A DNA stretch of 64,000 nt. It comes from Longitalea luteola (GTDB taxonomy: Bacteria; Bacteroidota; Bacteroidia; Chitinophagales; Chitinophagaceae). Below are positions 32,670 through 42,670 of this stretch, piece after piece. The notes beneath the pieces are model-generated. The model worked only from the letters and a program-made list of their open reading frames with translations. It searched no databases and had not been told where the DNA came from. Positions within the stretch are counted from its first letter, which is position 1. Each line of letters starts with the position of its first letter. The stretch covers positions 620,001 to 684,000 of the forward strand of contig NZ_JAFIQX010000003.1 of assembly GCF_017356035.1 (NCBI RefSeq), given 5' to 3'. Made by a program: the position numbers and the translations under genes.

Positions 32670-35600
32670 ATGAGACATTTGCGGCATTTAATGTTGGCAG
32701 TACGCGCAATGAGTGTTTGCGCCATCTTACTTCTCTGCCACTATCTTAGCTATGGCCAAACAAGAACAGTGACTGGTACTGTAACCACTGTTGAAGGCCT
32801 CCCCCTTGAAAGAGCATCTGTACAGGTAAAAGGAAGCAAGCAGGGAACGGTTACCGATGCGTCGGGTAAATTCACGCTGAACATCCCTGGCGACAAAGCC
32901 GTGCTCGATATCTCCATGGCCGGCTATGCGGCCCAGTCGGTCAGCGCAAAAGCAGGCGAACCACTTACCATTACGATGAACCCCGGGGCCGACAACATGG
33001 AGGAAGTAATGGTAGTAGCTTATGGTAAACAGAAGAAAGGAACGGTAGTGGGTTCGGTTACTCAGATCAGTGGCACTGAACTCAAAAAAGCGCCTTCCAT
33101 GAACGTTACCAATATGCTGGCAGGCCGTGTACCTGGTCTGATGGCGGTGCAGCAATCGGGCCGTCCCGGTAATGATGATGCCACCTTGCGCATCAGGGGC
33201 GTAAGCAGTTACGTAAATGCAGGGCCGCTGGTGATCATCGACAACGTGCAACGCGCTTCCTTTAGTAACCTGGACCCCAACGAAATTGAAAGCATCACAT
33301 TCTTAAAAGATGCGGTATCAACAGCCGTGTATGGTTTGCAGGCTGCCAATGGTATTATCCTCATCACCACCAAAAGAGGTAAAAGCGGCAAACCGGTGAT
33401 CAGCTATGATGGCGCCGCCACTGCCAACTCGAATACCCGCTTTCCCAAATTTTTGAACGGGCCCGATTATATGGAATGGTATAACAAGGGCATTGAAGTA
33501 GATAACGATTACAACGATCATGTAGGTGCAAGCCTGAAAGCCCCGGTGTATTCAAAAGAGCAGATAGAATCTGTGCGCAATGGCACCAATACCAACCCCC
33601 TGCTGGGTAATACCGACTGGGTGGGTATGTTGGTCGACAACCGGGCTACCAGCCAGCAGCACAGTATAAGCGTGCGCGGCGGTACTGATAAAATAAAATA
33701 TTTTTCCAACCTGGCTTATTTAGACCAGGAAGGGGTTGTGAAGAATACCGATTTCAAAAGATATAATGTTCGTACTAACATAGATGCGCAAATGAATGAA
33801 GTGTTGTCGGTAGCCCTGGACCTTGGTGTTCGCCGTGAGATGGGCAATACGCCTGGTATTACGCCTGATAACACTTCATACATGAACCCGTTTTACCAGG
33901 CCGTACGAATGCTGCCGAATTTGCCTATGTATGCCCCCAATGGTTTACCGGTGGCGCACCAGGCCGGCGCCGGCTGGGTGAACCCCATTGCATCCGTTGA
34001 GAAGTCGGGTTATCAGCGTACGGAACGAAATGTATTCCTCGGGAACATGACCGCTACCGTAAAAGTGCCCTGGGTAAAAGGCCTGGAAGGTAAATTGCTG
34101 GTGGCGTATGATAAAACAGCTACAGAAACAAAAGGCTGGTTAACGCCTTATCAACTGATGGGCCGTCCGCGCGACGTGGTGGCCGGCGACTATGTTACAG
34201 TGGCCAACCCGCCCGGTATTGCCAAGAATTCACTGCGGCAGTCTTATGCACAGAATAACCGGCAGACGTTCCAGCCCAGTATAACTTATAATAATCACTT
34301 CGGTGATCATAATATTTCAGTGCTGGCTTTGTATGAGTGGTCGCAATACCGGACCAATGTGTTTTCAACCGGCGCCAGCAATTTCCCCATCACCGACATT
34401 CAGGAAATTGATTTTGGCAGCACGGCTACTGCCGACTTTATTGCACCAACAGGCTCCAGCACTATAGAAAGACGCGCCGGTGTGGTTGGCCGTTTGAACT
34501 ACAGCTTTAAGCAGAAATACCTGCTGGAGCTGGCCAACCGCTGGGATGCTTCTACCAAATTTGCGCCGCACAACCGTTGGGATATGTTCCCTGCCGTTGG
34601 TTTAGGCTGGGTCATCAGCAAAGAGAACTTTTTTGAACCGTTGACCACGACCGTTACTTCGTTGAAATTGAAAGGGTCCATTGGTCGTTTGGGCTATGAG
34701 CAAAGCACCACTTCCTTTGGTTACCTGCAAACCTATGCGCTTACCGACAAACCGGTGGTGGTGTTTGGTGGAGCCCCCGTATCTGCCATTTATACCAGTG
34801 CGCCGCCGAACGTTGATATTCACTGGGAAACGGCCGTGTTAACGAACGGTGGTTTTGAAGCGGTTTTCTGGAATGGATTACTGGGTGTTGATTTTGAAGT
34901 GTTCTATAAAACAACCAATGATATTATCAGTGGTGTAGGCGGGCTGTACCCGCAGACAATAGGCGGATATTATCCGGCCAGCGTGAACTATGGGAAGGTG
35001 GATAACAAAGGATTCGATCTGCAGATCAGGCATAATCATCATATTGGTGAGTTTCAGTATAGTGTTACCGGTAACCTGAACTGGGCAAAGAACAAGATCA
35101 TCCGTCGTAATGAAAGCGCCGGTTTGCCTGCCTGGATGCGCACCGTTGGCAGAAGTGTAGGCGAGAAGGTTGGATTTGTAGTGGATGGCATGTACCAGAA
35201 CTGGGAAGAAGCTTCCAATGGTATTTCCCCCAGTGGTGGAACCATTGCACCAGGTTTCTTTAAATATAAAGACCTGAATGGTGATGGCCGCCTTACCCGT
35301 ACAGATGATTTCACTTTTATTGGCCGCAGCAATATTCCCGAGCTAATGTATGGTCTGAATATCGACCTGCGTTACAAAGGATTCGATTTCTCTGCTTTGT
35401 TTCAGGGCGCTGCGCTTGTGAATGTGAGCCTGGCCGGAACCTATGAAGGCGCCAGTGGCGTGGAGGGAATAGATGACAACACGCCATTCACAAAACCATT
35501 CTACAATTTTGGTAACTCACCGTATTTCCTGGTAGAAAATGCCTGGACGCCTGACAATCCGAATGCAGCATTCCCGCGCCTCAGTTCTTATCAGGCGACA

Positions 35601-35864
35601 TTATCGGCTCATAACGCCCATGCCAACTCCGGCTGGATCCGGGATGGATCATACCTGAGATTGAAATCGGCCCAATTAGGTTATACACTGCCTAAAAAAT
35701 GGCTTAACACCGCAAAGATCAATACGATCCGGGTGTATGTATCAGGGTTCAACCTGTTCACCTGGGATAAGTTGAAATACCTCGATCCTGAAATGCCAAA
35801 CGTGAACAATGGATTTTATCCGCAACAAAGAATGATGTCGGGCGGCGTAAACATTACTTTCTAA
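32670..35864 (+). CDS. SusC/RagA-family TonB-linked outer-membrane transporter
   Basis: A 1064-residue outer-membrane glycan transporter. The signal peptide is followed by a CarboxypepD_reg domain (about 32-105: TVTGTVTTVEGLPLERASVQVKGSKQGTVTD...), the TonB box region MEEVMVVAYGKQKKGTVVGSV, a plug domain with LRIRGVSSYVNAGPLVIIDNV and VSTAVYGLQAANGIILITTKRG, then a 22-strand barrel with the C-terminal ending GGVNITF. It imports oligosaccharides together with the SusD lipoprotein encoded 10 bp downstream. Its place inside the amino-sugar locus suggests a GlcNAc- or ManNAc-containing glycan. Confidence 0.95.
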   Translation: MRHLRHLMLAVRAMSVCAILLLCHYLSYGQTRTVTGTVTTVEGLPLERASVQVKGSKQGTVTDASGKFTLNIPGDKAVLDISMAGYAAQSVSAKAGEPLTITMNPGADNMEEVMVVAYGKQKKGTVVGSVTQISGTELKKAPSMNVTNMLAGRVPGLMAVQQSGRPGNDDATLRIRGVSSYVNAGPLVIIDNVQRASFSNLDPNEIESITFLKDAVSTAVYGLQAANGIILITTKRGKSGKPVISYDGAATANSNTRFPKFLNGPDYMEWYNKGIEVDNDYNDHVGASLKAPVYSKEQIESVRNGTNTNPLLGNTDWVGMLVDNRATSQQHSISVRGGTDKIKYFSNLAYLDQEGVVKNTDFKRYNVRTNIDAQMNEVLSVALDLGVRREMGNTPGITPDNTSYMNPFYQAVRMLPNLPMYAPNGLPVAHQAGAGWVNPIASVEKSGYQRTERNVFLGNMTATVKVPWVKGLEGKLLVAYDKTATETKGWLTPYQLMGRPRDVVAGDYVTVANPPGIAKNSLRQSYAQNNRQTFQPSITYNNHFGDHNISVLALYEWSQYRTNVFSTGASNFPITDIQEIDFGSTATADFIAPTGSSTIERRAGVVGRLNYSFKQKYLLELANRWDASTKFAPHNRWDMFPAVGLGWVISKENFFEPLTTTVTSLKLKGSIGRLGYEQSTTSFGYLQTYALTDKPVVVFGGAPVSAIYTSAPPNVDIHWETAVLTNGGFEAVFWNGLLGVDFEVFYKTTNDIISGVGGLYPQTIGGYYPASVNYGKVDNKGFDLQIRHNHHIGEFQYSVTGNLNWAKNKIIRRNESAGLPAWMRTVGRSVGEKVGFVVDGMYQNWEEASNGISPSGGTIAPGFFKYKDLNGDGRLTRTDDFTFIGRSNIPELMYGLNIDLRYKGFDFSALFQGAALVNVSLAGTYEGASGVEGIDDNTPFTKPFYNFGNSPYFLVENAWTPDNPNAAFPRLSSYQATLSAHNAHANSGWIRDGSYLRLKSAQLGYTLPKKWLNTAKINTIRVYVSGFNLFTWDKLKYLDPEMPNVNNGFYPQQRMMSGGVNITF

Positions 35865-35874
35865 TTCAAAAACC

Positions 35875-37578
35875 ATGGAAGCTATGAGCAAATTACAATC
35901 AACTATAAAATGTGCGGTGCTGGCAGCAGGGATCCTGGCAATGACGCCCGGGTGTAAGGTAGATGTGTTTCCCACCGACCGCTATACGGAAGAATCAATA
36001 TATAACAATGCCGCCAATATGGAACTCTATATTGCCGGCATGTATGCCGAGTTTCAGAAATTTCAGTTTGGCCAGTTCCCCATCGGCTACAATAATGCCA
36101 CTGATGCGCTCACCGATATTATGAAATACACCTCATCGGTAGCAGGCAATGGCACGGTGAACATTCTGGCAACGGATGCTTCGCGGGTGAATGCGGCAGG
36201 TCCGCAATTGAATTACTGGACAGACGGTTACACCCGTATTCGCCGGATCAATGAATTCCTGCAAGGCCTTAACAAATATGCGAAAGTAGATGAGGATACG
36301 AAAAAGCAATATGAAGCAGAGGCGCGCTTCATCAGGGGTTATTGTTATTTCTGGCTGGTGAAGCTGCATGGCAGTGTGGTGTTGTTGGATAACCTTGACC
36401 AGTACACTACAAAGGAACACCAGCGTTCTTCTGAGGAAGATTGCTACAAATTCATCGCAGCCGATTTTCAGTTTGCTGCTGAGAACCTGCCCAAGCAATG
36501 GGGTACTGCCAAAACCGGCCGGGCTACCAAAGGCGCCGCTTATGGTATGCTGGCGCGCACCTGGTTGTATGCTGCTTCCATTGCTGAGTATGACAAAAAA
36601 CAGTTTAACCAGGATGAGCTTACCGGCGTAACGACCGCGAATGCGCAAACGTATTATCAAAATGCGGCCACAGCTGCTGAAGCGGTGATGGACCTGGCCG
36701 ACGAGGGTTATCATGCACTGGAAAGCAGCTTTACCAGTGTTTTCTACAATAAGAACACGAAAGAAGCACTGTTTAAACTGGATTATGTATCGCCCCAGCT
36801 TACCCATGGTTTCGACCTCGGCAATACGCCGCCGCGTGATGCGCCTGGTCAAAGCCTCGTATATGGCGTGCCTACCGCAGAACTGGTGAACGAATTTGAA
36901 AGGATCGATGGCACCAGGTTCCTGTGGAGTAATCCGGTGCATGCCGCCAATCCTTATGAAAACCGCGATCCCCGCTTTTATGCCACTATCCTCTACAATG
37001 GTTCAAAATGGAAAAACCGAACCATCAATACCACACCTTCCGATGCAATAGAAGGATTTGCAGAATACGCATCTACTACCGAACCGCGTAAAACGGTTAC
37101 CGGCTATTACATCAAGAAAATGCTTGATTCTACAAATACCACGTTCGTGCAAAATGGCAGCACCCAGCACTGGATAGAGATGCGCTATGCCGAAGTATTG
37201 CTGATTCATGCAGAGGCGAAAACAAAATTGAATGATATCAATGGCGCCCAGCAATCGCTGAACAAGGTGCGTACCCGTGCCGGCTTACCCAATACCACGG
37301 CCAGTACCGTCGCGCAAATGATGGAGGCCATAGAACATGAGCGTAAGGTGGAGCTGGCCTTCGAAGGACATCGCTATTGGGATCTGAGAAGATGGCGCAA
37401 AGCGCATATTGTATTGAACGGCGTCAAATTTACCGGTCACCGCATTACCGGTTCTACTTACGAAGTGGTGCCTGCCGATAATGTTAACCGGCAGTTTACC
37501 CCGGCGCTGTATTACATACCCATTCCTGCGGTTGAACTGCAGAACAACCTGGCGTTAACCCAAATTAAAGGATGGTAG
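35875..37578 (+). CDS. SusD/RagB-family outer-membrane lipoprotein
   Basis: A 567-residue surface glycan-binding lipoprotein that acts as the lid of the SusC transporter. The lipobox LAMTPGC gives Cys27. The SusD fold shows RYTEESIYNNAANMELYIAGMYAEF, the TPR helices EARFIRGYCYFWLVKLHGSVVLLD and RATKGAAYGMLARTWLYAAS, and the C-terminal RagB motif EHERKVELAFEGHRYWDLRRW. Start could be ATG 35875 or the in-frame ATG 35884; both leave a signal peptide. It follows susC by 10 bp. Confidence 0.95.
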   Translation: MEAMSKLQSTIKCAVLAAGILAMTPGCKVDVFPTDRYTEESIYNNAANMELYIAGMYAEFQKFQFGQFPIGYNNATDALTDIMKYTSSVAGNGTVNILATDASRVNAAGPQLNYWTDGYTRIRRINEFLQGLNKYAKVDEDTKKQYEAEARFIRGYCYFWLVKLHGSVVLLDNLDQYTTKEHQRSSEEDCYKFIAADFQFAAENLPKQWGTAKTGRATKGAAYGMLARTWLYAASIAEYDKKQFNQDELTGVTTANAQTYYQNAATAAEAVMDLADEGYHALESSFTSVFYNKNTKEALFKLDYVSPQLTHGFDLGNTPPRDAPGQSLVYGVPTAELVNEFERIDGTRFLWSNPVHAANPYENRDPRFYATILYNGSKWKNRTINTTPSDAIEGFAEYASTTEPRKTVTGYYIKKMLDSTNTTFVQNGSTQHWIEMRYAEVLLIHAEAKTKLNDINGAQQSLNKVRTRAGLPNTTASTVAQMMEAIEHERKVELAFEGHRYWDLRRWRKAHIVLNGVKFTGHRITGSTYEVVPADNVNRQFTPALYYIPIPAVELQNNLALTQIKGW

Positions 37579-37744
37579 GATCAATAGGCAAATGACAACA
37601 GGCAATAGACAATGGGCAGTAGACAATAGACAAAGGACAAGGGACTAAATAATAAGCAGGATGAAATAGCAGGGACGCACACAAATAAGCATTGCCAATT
37701 GCTAATTGCCAATTGCGATTTCCACAAAGCATAAATAATGACAA

Positions 37745-39436
37745 ATGAAGAATATAATCTCTAATATAATAGTATTCACTTTGGCTGGTTCTTTGGTTTC
37801 CTCCTGCCGTAAAGTAGATGCCGTTCCCCGGCAAAGCGGAAAACTGCTCAGTGATATCTATGCCACTGTTGAAGGCAATGGCGGCATCAGGTTATTTGAG
37901 CCACGGTATAGCAACGATACCATTTACTTTGAGGTCCCATATTTCTATCCGGCCGACTCTGATAACCCAACCGATCTGTCGAAAATAATTTTCAGGTCCA
38001 CCATTCCGCAGGATGCCACCATGTCGCCGCAGCTGGGCAACCTGATGGACGTACGCGAGCCTGTACAATTAACAGTTACAGCCGGTACAGGTGAAACCAG
38101 TAATTATGTGCTGGTGGTTAAAAATGTGGCCGATGTGTTATTGCGTACGGCGGTCATTACATTTAATGACAATGGCGCCCAGCAATCACTGGAAGGGGTA
38201 GTTGATAATACCACCGGCGAAGTGAAATTTTATGTAGTGCCCGGTCTCGATGTATCGCAGGCAGCATTGACAACGACTATGAGTCCGCATGCAGCACCCT
38301 CCATTGCCAATGGCACTGTTATTAACCTCACACAGGATGTACCTTTTACTGTAACCGGCAATGACGGTACTAAAAAGAATTATACACTCAGGTCGGTAGA
38401 GCCGGTAAAGCTCGACTATGGTGTGGGCATCAGCCGCCTGTTATGGAAAAAAGGCGCCTCTGAAATAACCGGCTTTACCACTAATGATAATAACCGCTCG
38501 ATGGCCATCAGTGGCAATTACCTGGTATTGTCATTAAGCACAACACCCAATTCTACTTATAAAATATACGATCGAAGAACCGGCGCCTATGTGCAGGATA
38601 TGGTAGCGCCGCCCGGTCCACTGCGGAGTTTTGCCATTGCCAATGATTCGGCTGGTCATATCCTCGTTACCTCCTGGGCGCCGAAGAATGCAACTTTCTA
38701 TGTATATAAATACAATGATCCGTTTGATGCCAGTCCGGTGAAATTGATCCAATGGACCAATAACAACCCCACCGGCATAACCGGTGACGGCGGTGTGGGC
38801 AGAAGGATAAATGTTTATGGCGATGTAAACAAGAATGCCGTACTGGCGGCTACCGCAGGGGTATCGAATATTGTGTACAACTGGCGGATTGAAAATGGCG
38901 TGCTGGTAAGCAATACGCCTGTGCCGCTGGCCTACCAATCGGTAACTGGTGGTACTACCTGGTCATTTTATGCAGAAGCCCAACCGGTATCCACAGCCGC
39001 GAATGGCAACTACTTCATAAACTATGCGGCTGAAATAGCCCTGGTAAATGGTTCAGGCAACAGCCGTGCCGTGGCCTTCACATCCGAATCGTCAGTGATT
39101 GGAATGAACCATATGCCTATGGAGTATTTCCATTTCAATAATGCCAATTACCTGGCGATCGTGCGGTTTACCAACGGTACCAGCAGCAAAGCCGGCATGA
39201 GCCTGTTCGATGTTACTAAAACATCCAATATTGGTCTTACCTCAACGGCGGCTGGGTTTAACGAATTCAGAGTATTTGCCTCACCCGATGCCAATGACCT
39301 TACGGCCAGCGCCAATGGCAATGGAGCCGGTGATATTTGCTCGGTGTATTCAGAAGACCGGGAAAGGGTATGTGTGTATATGTTGCTGACCAATGGCGGT
39401 ATAATGGCATACGAGTTCACCAAATATGCCCCTTAG
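37745..39436 (+). CDS. DUF5018-like surface lipoprotein
   Basis: A 563-residue lipoprotein (lipobox ending at Cys21 in LAGSLVSSC). The N-terminal 220 residues hold two Ig-like repeats of the type seen in DUF5018 proteins, with TFNDNGAQQSLEGVVDNTTGEVKFYV and DVPFTVTGNDGTKKNYTLRSV. The C-terminal part (from about 235) is beta-rich and propeller-like, with NRSMAISGNYLVLSLST and FAIANDSAGHILVTSWAP. Such proteins accompany SusCD pairs as surface glycan-binding proteins. It is separated from susD by 166 bp of TAGACAA-type repeats, yet is collinear. Confidence 0.8.
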   Translation: MKNIISNIIVFTLAGSLVSSCRKVDAVPRQSGKLLSDIYATVEGNGGIRLFEPRYSNDTIYFEVPYFYPADSDNPTDLSKIIFRSTIPQDATMSPQLGNLMDVREPVQLTVTAGTGETSNYVLVVKNVADVLLRTAVITFNDNGAQQSLEGVVDNTTGEVKFYVVPGLDVSQAALTTTMSPHAAPSIANGTVINLTQDVPFTVTGNDGTKKNYTLRSVEPVKLDYGVGISRLLWKKGASEITGFTTNDNNRSMAISGNYLVLSLSTTPNSTYKIYDRRTGAYVQDMVAPPGPLRSFAIANDSAGHILVTSWAPKNATFYVYKYNDPFDASPVKLIQWTNNNPTGITGDGGVGRRINVYGDVNKNAVLAATAGVSNIVYNWRIENGVLVSNTPVPLAYQSVTGGTTWSFYAEAQPVSTAANGNYFINYAAEIALVNGSGNSRAVAFTSESSVIGMNHMPMEYFHFNNANYLAIVRFTNGTSSKAGMSLFDVTKTSNIGLTSTAAGFNEFRVFASPDANDLTASANGNGAGDICSVYSEDRERVCVYMLLTNGGIMAYEFTKYAP

Positions 39437-39447
39437 GAGATTTTGAG

Positions 39448-39517
39448 ATTTCTGATTTCGGGATTTAAATCTCAAAATCTCAAAATCTCAAAATCTCAAA
39501 ATCTCGAAATCAGAAAT
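39448..39517. repeat. CTCAAAAT octamer array within an inverted repeat
   Basis: ATTTCTGATTTCG at 39448-39460 is the exact reverse complement of CGAAATCAGAAAT at 39505-39517. Between them are about five CTCAAAAT octamers. It begins about 10 bp after the stop codon of the preceding gene and can fold into a hairpin. A related CGATTTCGAGAT/ATTTCTCG stretch occurs at 59400-59462. Confidence 0.93.
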
Positions 39518-39568
39518 AGATCTACTCTGCTATGAAAACGGATCCTATAATCAACTAATTACTATCAG

Positions 39569-40975
39569 ATGAAACTACACGTGCCTGTAATTGTATTGGC
39601 AGCGTTGGTGCTGTCATTGACCTTGTCCTGTAAAAAGAGCAGTTCACCCGGTGGGGGTGGTACCGGTGGAAGCGATTCAACCAAACTTGATACCGCGCGG
39701 CACCGGAATGTGCTGGTATGGATCGATTGCCGGGCGAACGTGTACAGCAACAGCGGCCGCTTCAATGATACCAACAAGATCAAGCTGGTGATGGATACGA
39801 TGCAGAACGTAGGGGTTACCGGACTGGTGCTGGATGTAAAAGGAAGTGCCGGGTACACCATGTATCCGAGCGCTTATGCCAAACAGTATACCTCCATTGG
39901 CGGCATCAGCTTTACGCCGAATGTAGATTACGTGGAGTTCATGATCAGGGAAGCGCATAAGCGGAATTTCAAGATCTATGCCTCAACCGTAACTTTTGTA
40001 GAAGGCGATGCCAGCCGCGGTATGGGTACCCTGTATGACGATGCAGCTTTCAGGTCTGATTATGAATCCATCGTTTGTGATGTGAACGGCAACCGGGTGC
40101 CTATCACCAGTACGGGCCGCAATGGCTTTGTGAATCCGGCGCAACCAGCAGTACAGGAGCGGGCGTTGAATATTGTAAAAGAGATAGCCACCAAATACAA
40201 TGTAGACGGCATCATACTCGACTATGCCCGTTATGCAGATATCTATGCCGATTTCTCCGACTTCAGCAAAGCGAAGTTTATCGAGTTCCTCAAAGAAAGG
40301 TTCAACGATGCCGGCGCCGCTACTATGAAATTCCCCGGTGATATTGTGGCTTCCTGGAAAACGAGCAGCGGGGTAGTGCTGCCCAATACCACCGGTAAGT
40401 ATTACCAGAAATGGCTGTTGTACCGGTCATCGGTCATCTATGATTTCTTCAAACGGGCGCGTGCTGCGGTAAAAGCCATTAAGCCCAACATCAGTTTTGG
40501 TGTGTATGTGGGCGCCTGGTATGGTAGCTATTACCAGGTGGGCGTGAACTGGGCGAGCCAGGAGTATGATCCTTTCAGCGATCAGGCCATCCGCTTTGAC
40601 TGGGCTTATCCAAAATATAATGAGACCGGTTATGCCGAGCAGCTGGATATCCTGATGACCGGCAACTACTTCACCCAGATCATGCTATCGGAGAATTCGG
40701 CTACCGCCAACCTCAAATACCATTGGTGGAGCATAGAAGGATCTTTGAACGGCATCAAATACGTTACCAAAAATAAAGTGCCATTATATGGCAGTATCGA
40801 TATGGGTAACCTGTCGTGGTCCTCTAAATCAGAAATTACCCGGGCCATCAAATATATTCTTAACAATACATCTGGCGGCATCATGTTGTTTGATGTGGTA
40901 CATGCCTATGCACCCGAAACCAATATGTTGAAACAGCCGCTGTGGGATGCCATTGCTGAGGGTATTAAAAAGTAA
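39569..40975 (+). CDS. GHL10-like glycoside-hydrolase-fold lipoprotein
   Basis: A 468-residue lipoprotein (Cys21 in LVLSLTLSC, then a Ser/Gly-rich linker) with a TIM-barrel resembling glycosyl hydrolase-like family GHL10/DUF187. Signature segments are RHRNVLVWIDCRANVYS, VGVTGLVLDVKGSAGYTMYPS, YNVDGIILDYARYADIYADF and NISFGVYVGAWYGSYYQ, plus IRFDWAYPKYNETGYAEQLDILMTGNYF. Asp and Glu side chains at strand ends are suitable for hydrolysis, but GHL10 activity is known for few members. It probably acts at the cell surface or in the periplasm on the imported glycan. Confidence 0.8.
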   Translation: MKLHVPVIVLAALVLSLTLSCKKSSSPGGGGTGGSDSTKLDTARHRNVLVWIDCRANVYSNSGRFNDTNKIKLVMDTMQNVGVTGLVLDVKGSAGYTMYPSAYAKQYTSIGGISFTPNVDYVEFMIREAHKRNFKIYASTVTFVEGDASRGMGTLYDDAAFRSDYESIVCDVNGNRVPITSTGRNGFVNPAQPAVQERALNIVKEIATKYNVDGIILDYARYADIYADFSDFSKAKFIEFLKERFNDAGAATMKFPGDIVASWKTSSGVVLPNTTGKYYQKWLLYRSSVIYDFFKRARAAVKAIKPNISFGVYVGAWYGSYYQVGVNWASQEYDPFSDQAIRFDWAYPKYNETGYAEQLDILMTGNYFTQIMLSENSATANLKYHWWSIEGSLNGIKYVTKNKVPLYGSIDMGNLSWSSKSEITRAIKYILNNTSGGIMLFDVVHAYAPETNMLKQPLWDAIAEGIKK

Positions 40976-41016
40976 GTTGATGAGTTGATAGAGGTGATAA
41001 AGTTGATAAAGTCAAC

Positions 41017-41117
41017 GAGTTTGTAAGTTATTAAGTTAATCAGTTCTTGAGTTTTTCAGTTAAACTCGTTACTGGTTTTCAACTCATGAATTTACGAACT
41101 GAATAACTTACAAACTC
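41017..41117. repeat. Perfect 16-bp inverted repeat from the octamer family
   Basis: GAGTTTGTAAGTTATT at 41017-41032 pairs exactly with AATAACTTACAAACTC at 41102-41117. Inner parts CAGTTC/GAACTG and GAGTT/AACTC also pair. The octamers are those found at 4420-4584. Upstream (40975-41015) are AGTTGATA octamers and downstream (41127-41160) TGAACTT heptamers, filling the whole gap between two genes. Confidence 0.93.
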
Positions 41118-41189
41118 AATAACTAATGAACTGTGAACTTTAAACCGTGAACTTTAAACTGTTTTCTGCCTTCTGCCCATTCACGAGCT

Positions 41190-42587
41190 ATGAACGAAAG
41201 AAACAAAAGTCTTGATGCGTTACGAGGGGCTGCAATACTCGCAATGGTATTGTCAAGCAGCATTGCCTTTGGCGTTTTGCCTGGCTGGATGTACCATGCG
41301 CAAACCCCGCCGCCTTCGCATGCGTTCAATCCCGGGTTGCCTGGCATCACCTGGGTAGACCTCGTATTTCCTTTTTTCCTGTTCAGCATGGGAGCAGCTA
41401 TTCCACTGGCTTTACATAAAAAAGTAAAGGAAGGAAAAAGCGCAGCCGCCGTGCTGTACACTGCGGCACGCCGGTTTATGGCGTTGGTGTTCTTTGCGCT
41501 GTTCACGGTGCATGCGCGCAGTGCAGTAATGAGTGGCGAGCCCGCCGCCTGGCATCATGGATTATCGGTCGCCGCTTTTGTATTGTTGTTCTTTCAGTGG
41601 TATAGTCCGGCCGGAACAGCACAAAAAACAAAGTGGCTGGTAATTAAAGTAGCTGCTTTTGCGGGCGCCGGTTTGCTGTTATTGCTGTTGCCTTTCAAAG
41701 ACGGTAAAGGATTTTCTTTGTACCGCAGCGATATCATCATTATTGTGCTGGCGAATATGGCCTTGTTCGGTACGGTCATCTGGTGGTTCACCCGCAGCCG
41801 GCCATGGCTGCGGATCGGTTTACTGCCCTTTGTTTTGGCGATCTTCCTGGGCGCCCAATTTCCCGGTACGTGGAACGAACGCGTGTTTCAATGGTCGCCG
41901 GCGCCCTGGATATACAAGTTCTATCATCTGAAGTATTTGTTCATTATCATCCCCGGCACCCTGGCTGGCGACTGGTTGGCGGCAGATGCCGGTACAAAGA
42001 AAGCAGGGCAGGGCTTGCCGCCGGCAAACCTGAAAATTATTGCCGCCATATCGTTCATTATTATAGCAGCGAATGTTATATTGCTGTTTGACCGCCATAC
42101 AACAATAAATGTTCTCCTTACAATTGGCTGTTGCGGCGCCGGTTATTTTATCCTACAGAAAATACAACAGGAACACACTTCCCTGATACACAGGTTCTTT
42201 AAAGCTGGTACTTATTTGTTATTGCTGGGACTTTTTTTTGAAGCCTGGGAAGGCGGCATCAAAAAAGACCCTTCTACATTCAGCTATTATTTTGTTACTG
42301 CGGGACTTGCCTTTTTTATGTTAATGGCTTTTCACGGGTTACAATTAACAAAGATGGGTGCGCCACTGGTTGAATATTTCAGCCACAATGGCAAAAACCC
42401 CATGGTAGCGTATGTAACCGGTAATTTGTTATTGTTGCCGCTCCTGCACCTGAGTGGCGGATATTCGTTGTATGTAAATATGCAAAAGAATGTACCCGGT
42501 GGTGTGTTGAGTGGCTTTCTGTTCACCGGTATCGTATCCCTGGTAACGGTGGCATTCACAAAAAAGGGATGGTTTTGGAAAACGTAA
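41190..42587 (+). CDS. NagX/HGSNAT-like membrane acetyltransferase (DUF5009)
   Basis: A 465-residue polytopic membrane protein with about 11 hydrophobic segments. It starts with the family signature RNKSLDALRGAAILAMVL, followed by HAFNPGLPGITWVDLVFPFFLFSMGAAIPLAL. It ends with FSHNGKNPMVAYVTGNLLLLPLL. It is related to eukaryotic heparan-alpha-glucosaminide N-acetyltransferase, which moves acetyl groups from cytosolic acetyl-CoA to glucosamine across a membrane, and to NagX of bacterial GlcNAc regulons. The expected role is acetylation or transport of glucosamine residues at the inner membrane. It lies 83 bp upstream of the symporter gene, with a hairpin (42614-42640) between. Confidence 0.87.
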   Translation: MNERNKSLDALRGAAILAMVLSSSIAFGVLPGWMYHAQTPPPSHAFNPGLPGITWVDLVFPFFLFSMGAAIPLALHKKVKEGKSAAAVLYTAARRFMALVFFALFTVHARSAVMSGEPAAWHHGLSVAAFVLLFFQWYSPAGTAQKTKWLVIKVAAFAGAGLLLLLLPFKDGKGFSLYRSDIIIIVLANMALFGTVIWWFTRSRPWLRIGLLPFVLAIFLGAQFPGTWNERVFQWSPAPWIYKFYHLKYLFIIIPGTLAGDWLAADAGTKKAGQGLPPANLKIIAAISFIIIAANVILLFDRHTTINVLLTIGCCGAGYFILQKIQQEHTSLIHRFFKAGTYLLLLGLFFEAWEGGIKKDPSTFSYYFVTAGLAFFMLMAFHGLQLTKMGAPLVEYFSHNGKNPMVAYVTGNLLLLPLLHLSGGYSLYVNMQKNVPGGVLSGFLFTGIVSLVTVAFTKKGWFWKT

Positions 42588-42670
42588 AAAGCAATCGATC
42601 GTAGTAGACCGCAGCCCGTCCGGCCGGTCATCCGGCGGGCATCTGGCCAAACAACAAATATTATTTTCAA

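Noticed and set aside
36133-36942. 269-codon minus-strand frame inside susD
   Set aside because: Shadow of a conserved SusD coding sequence.
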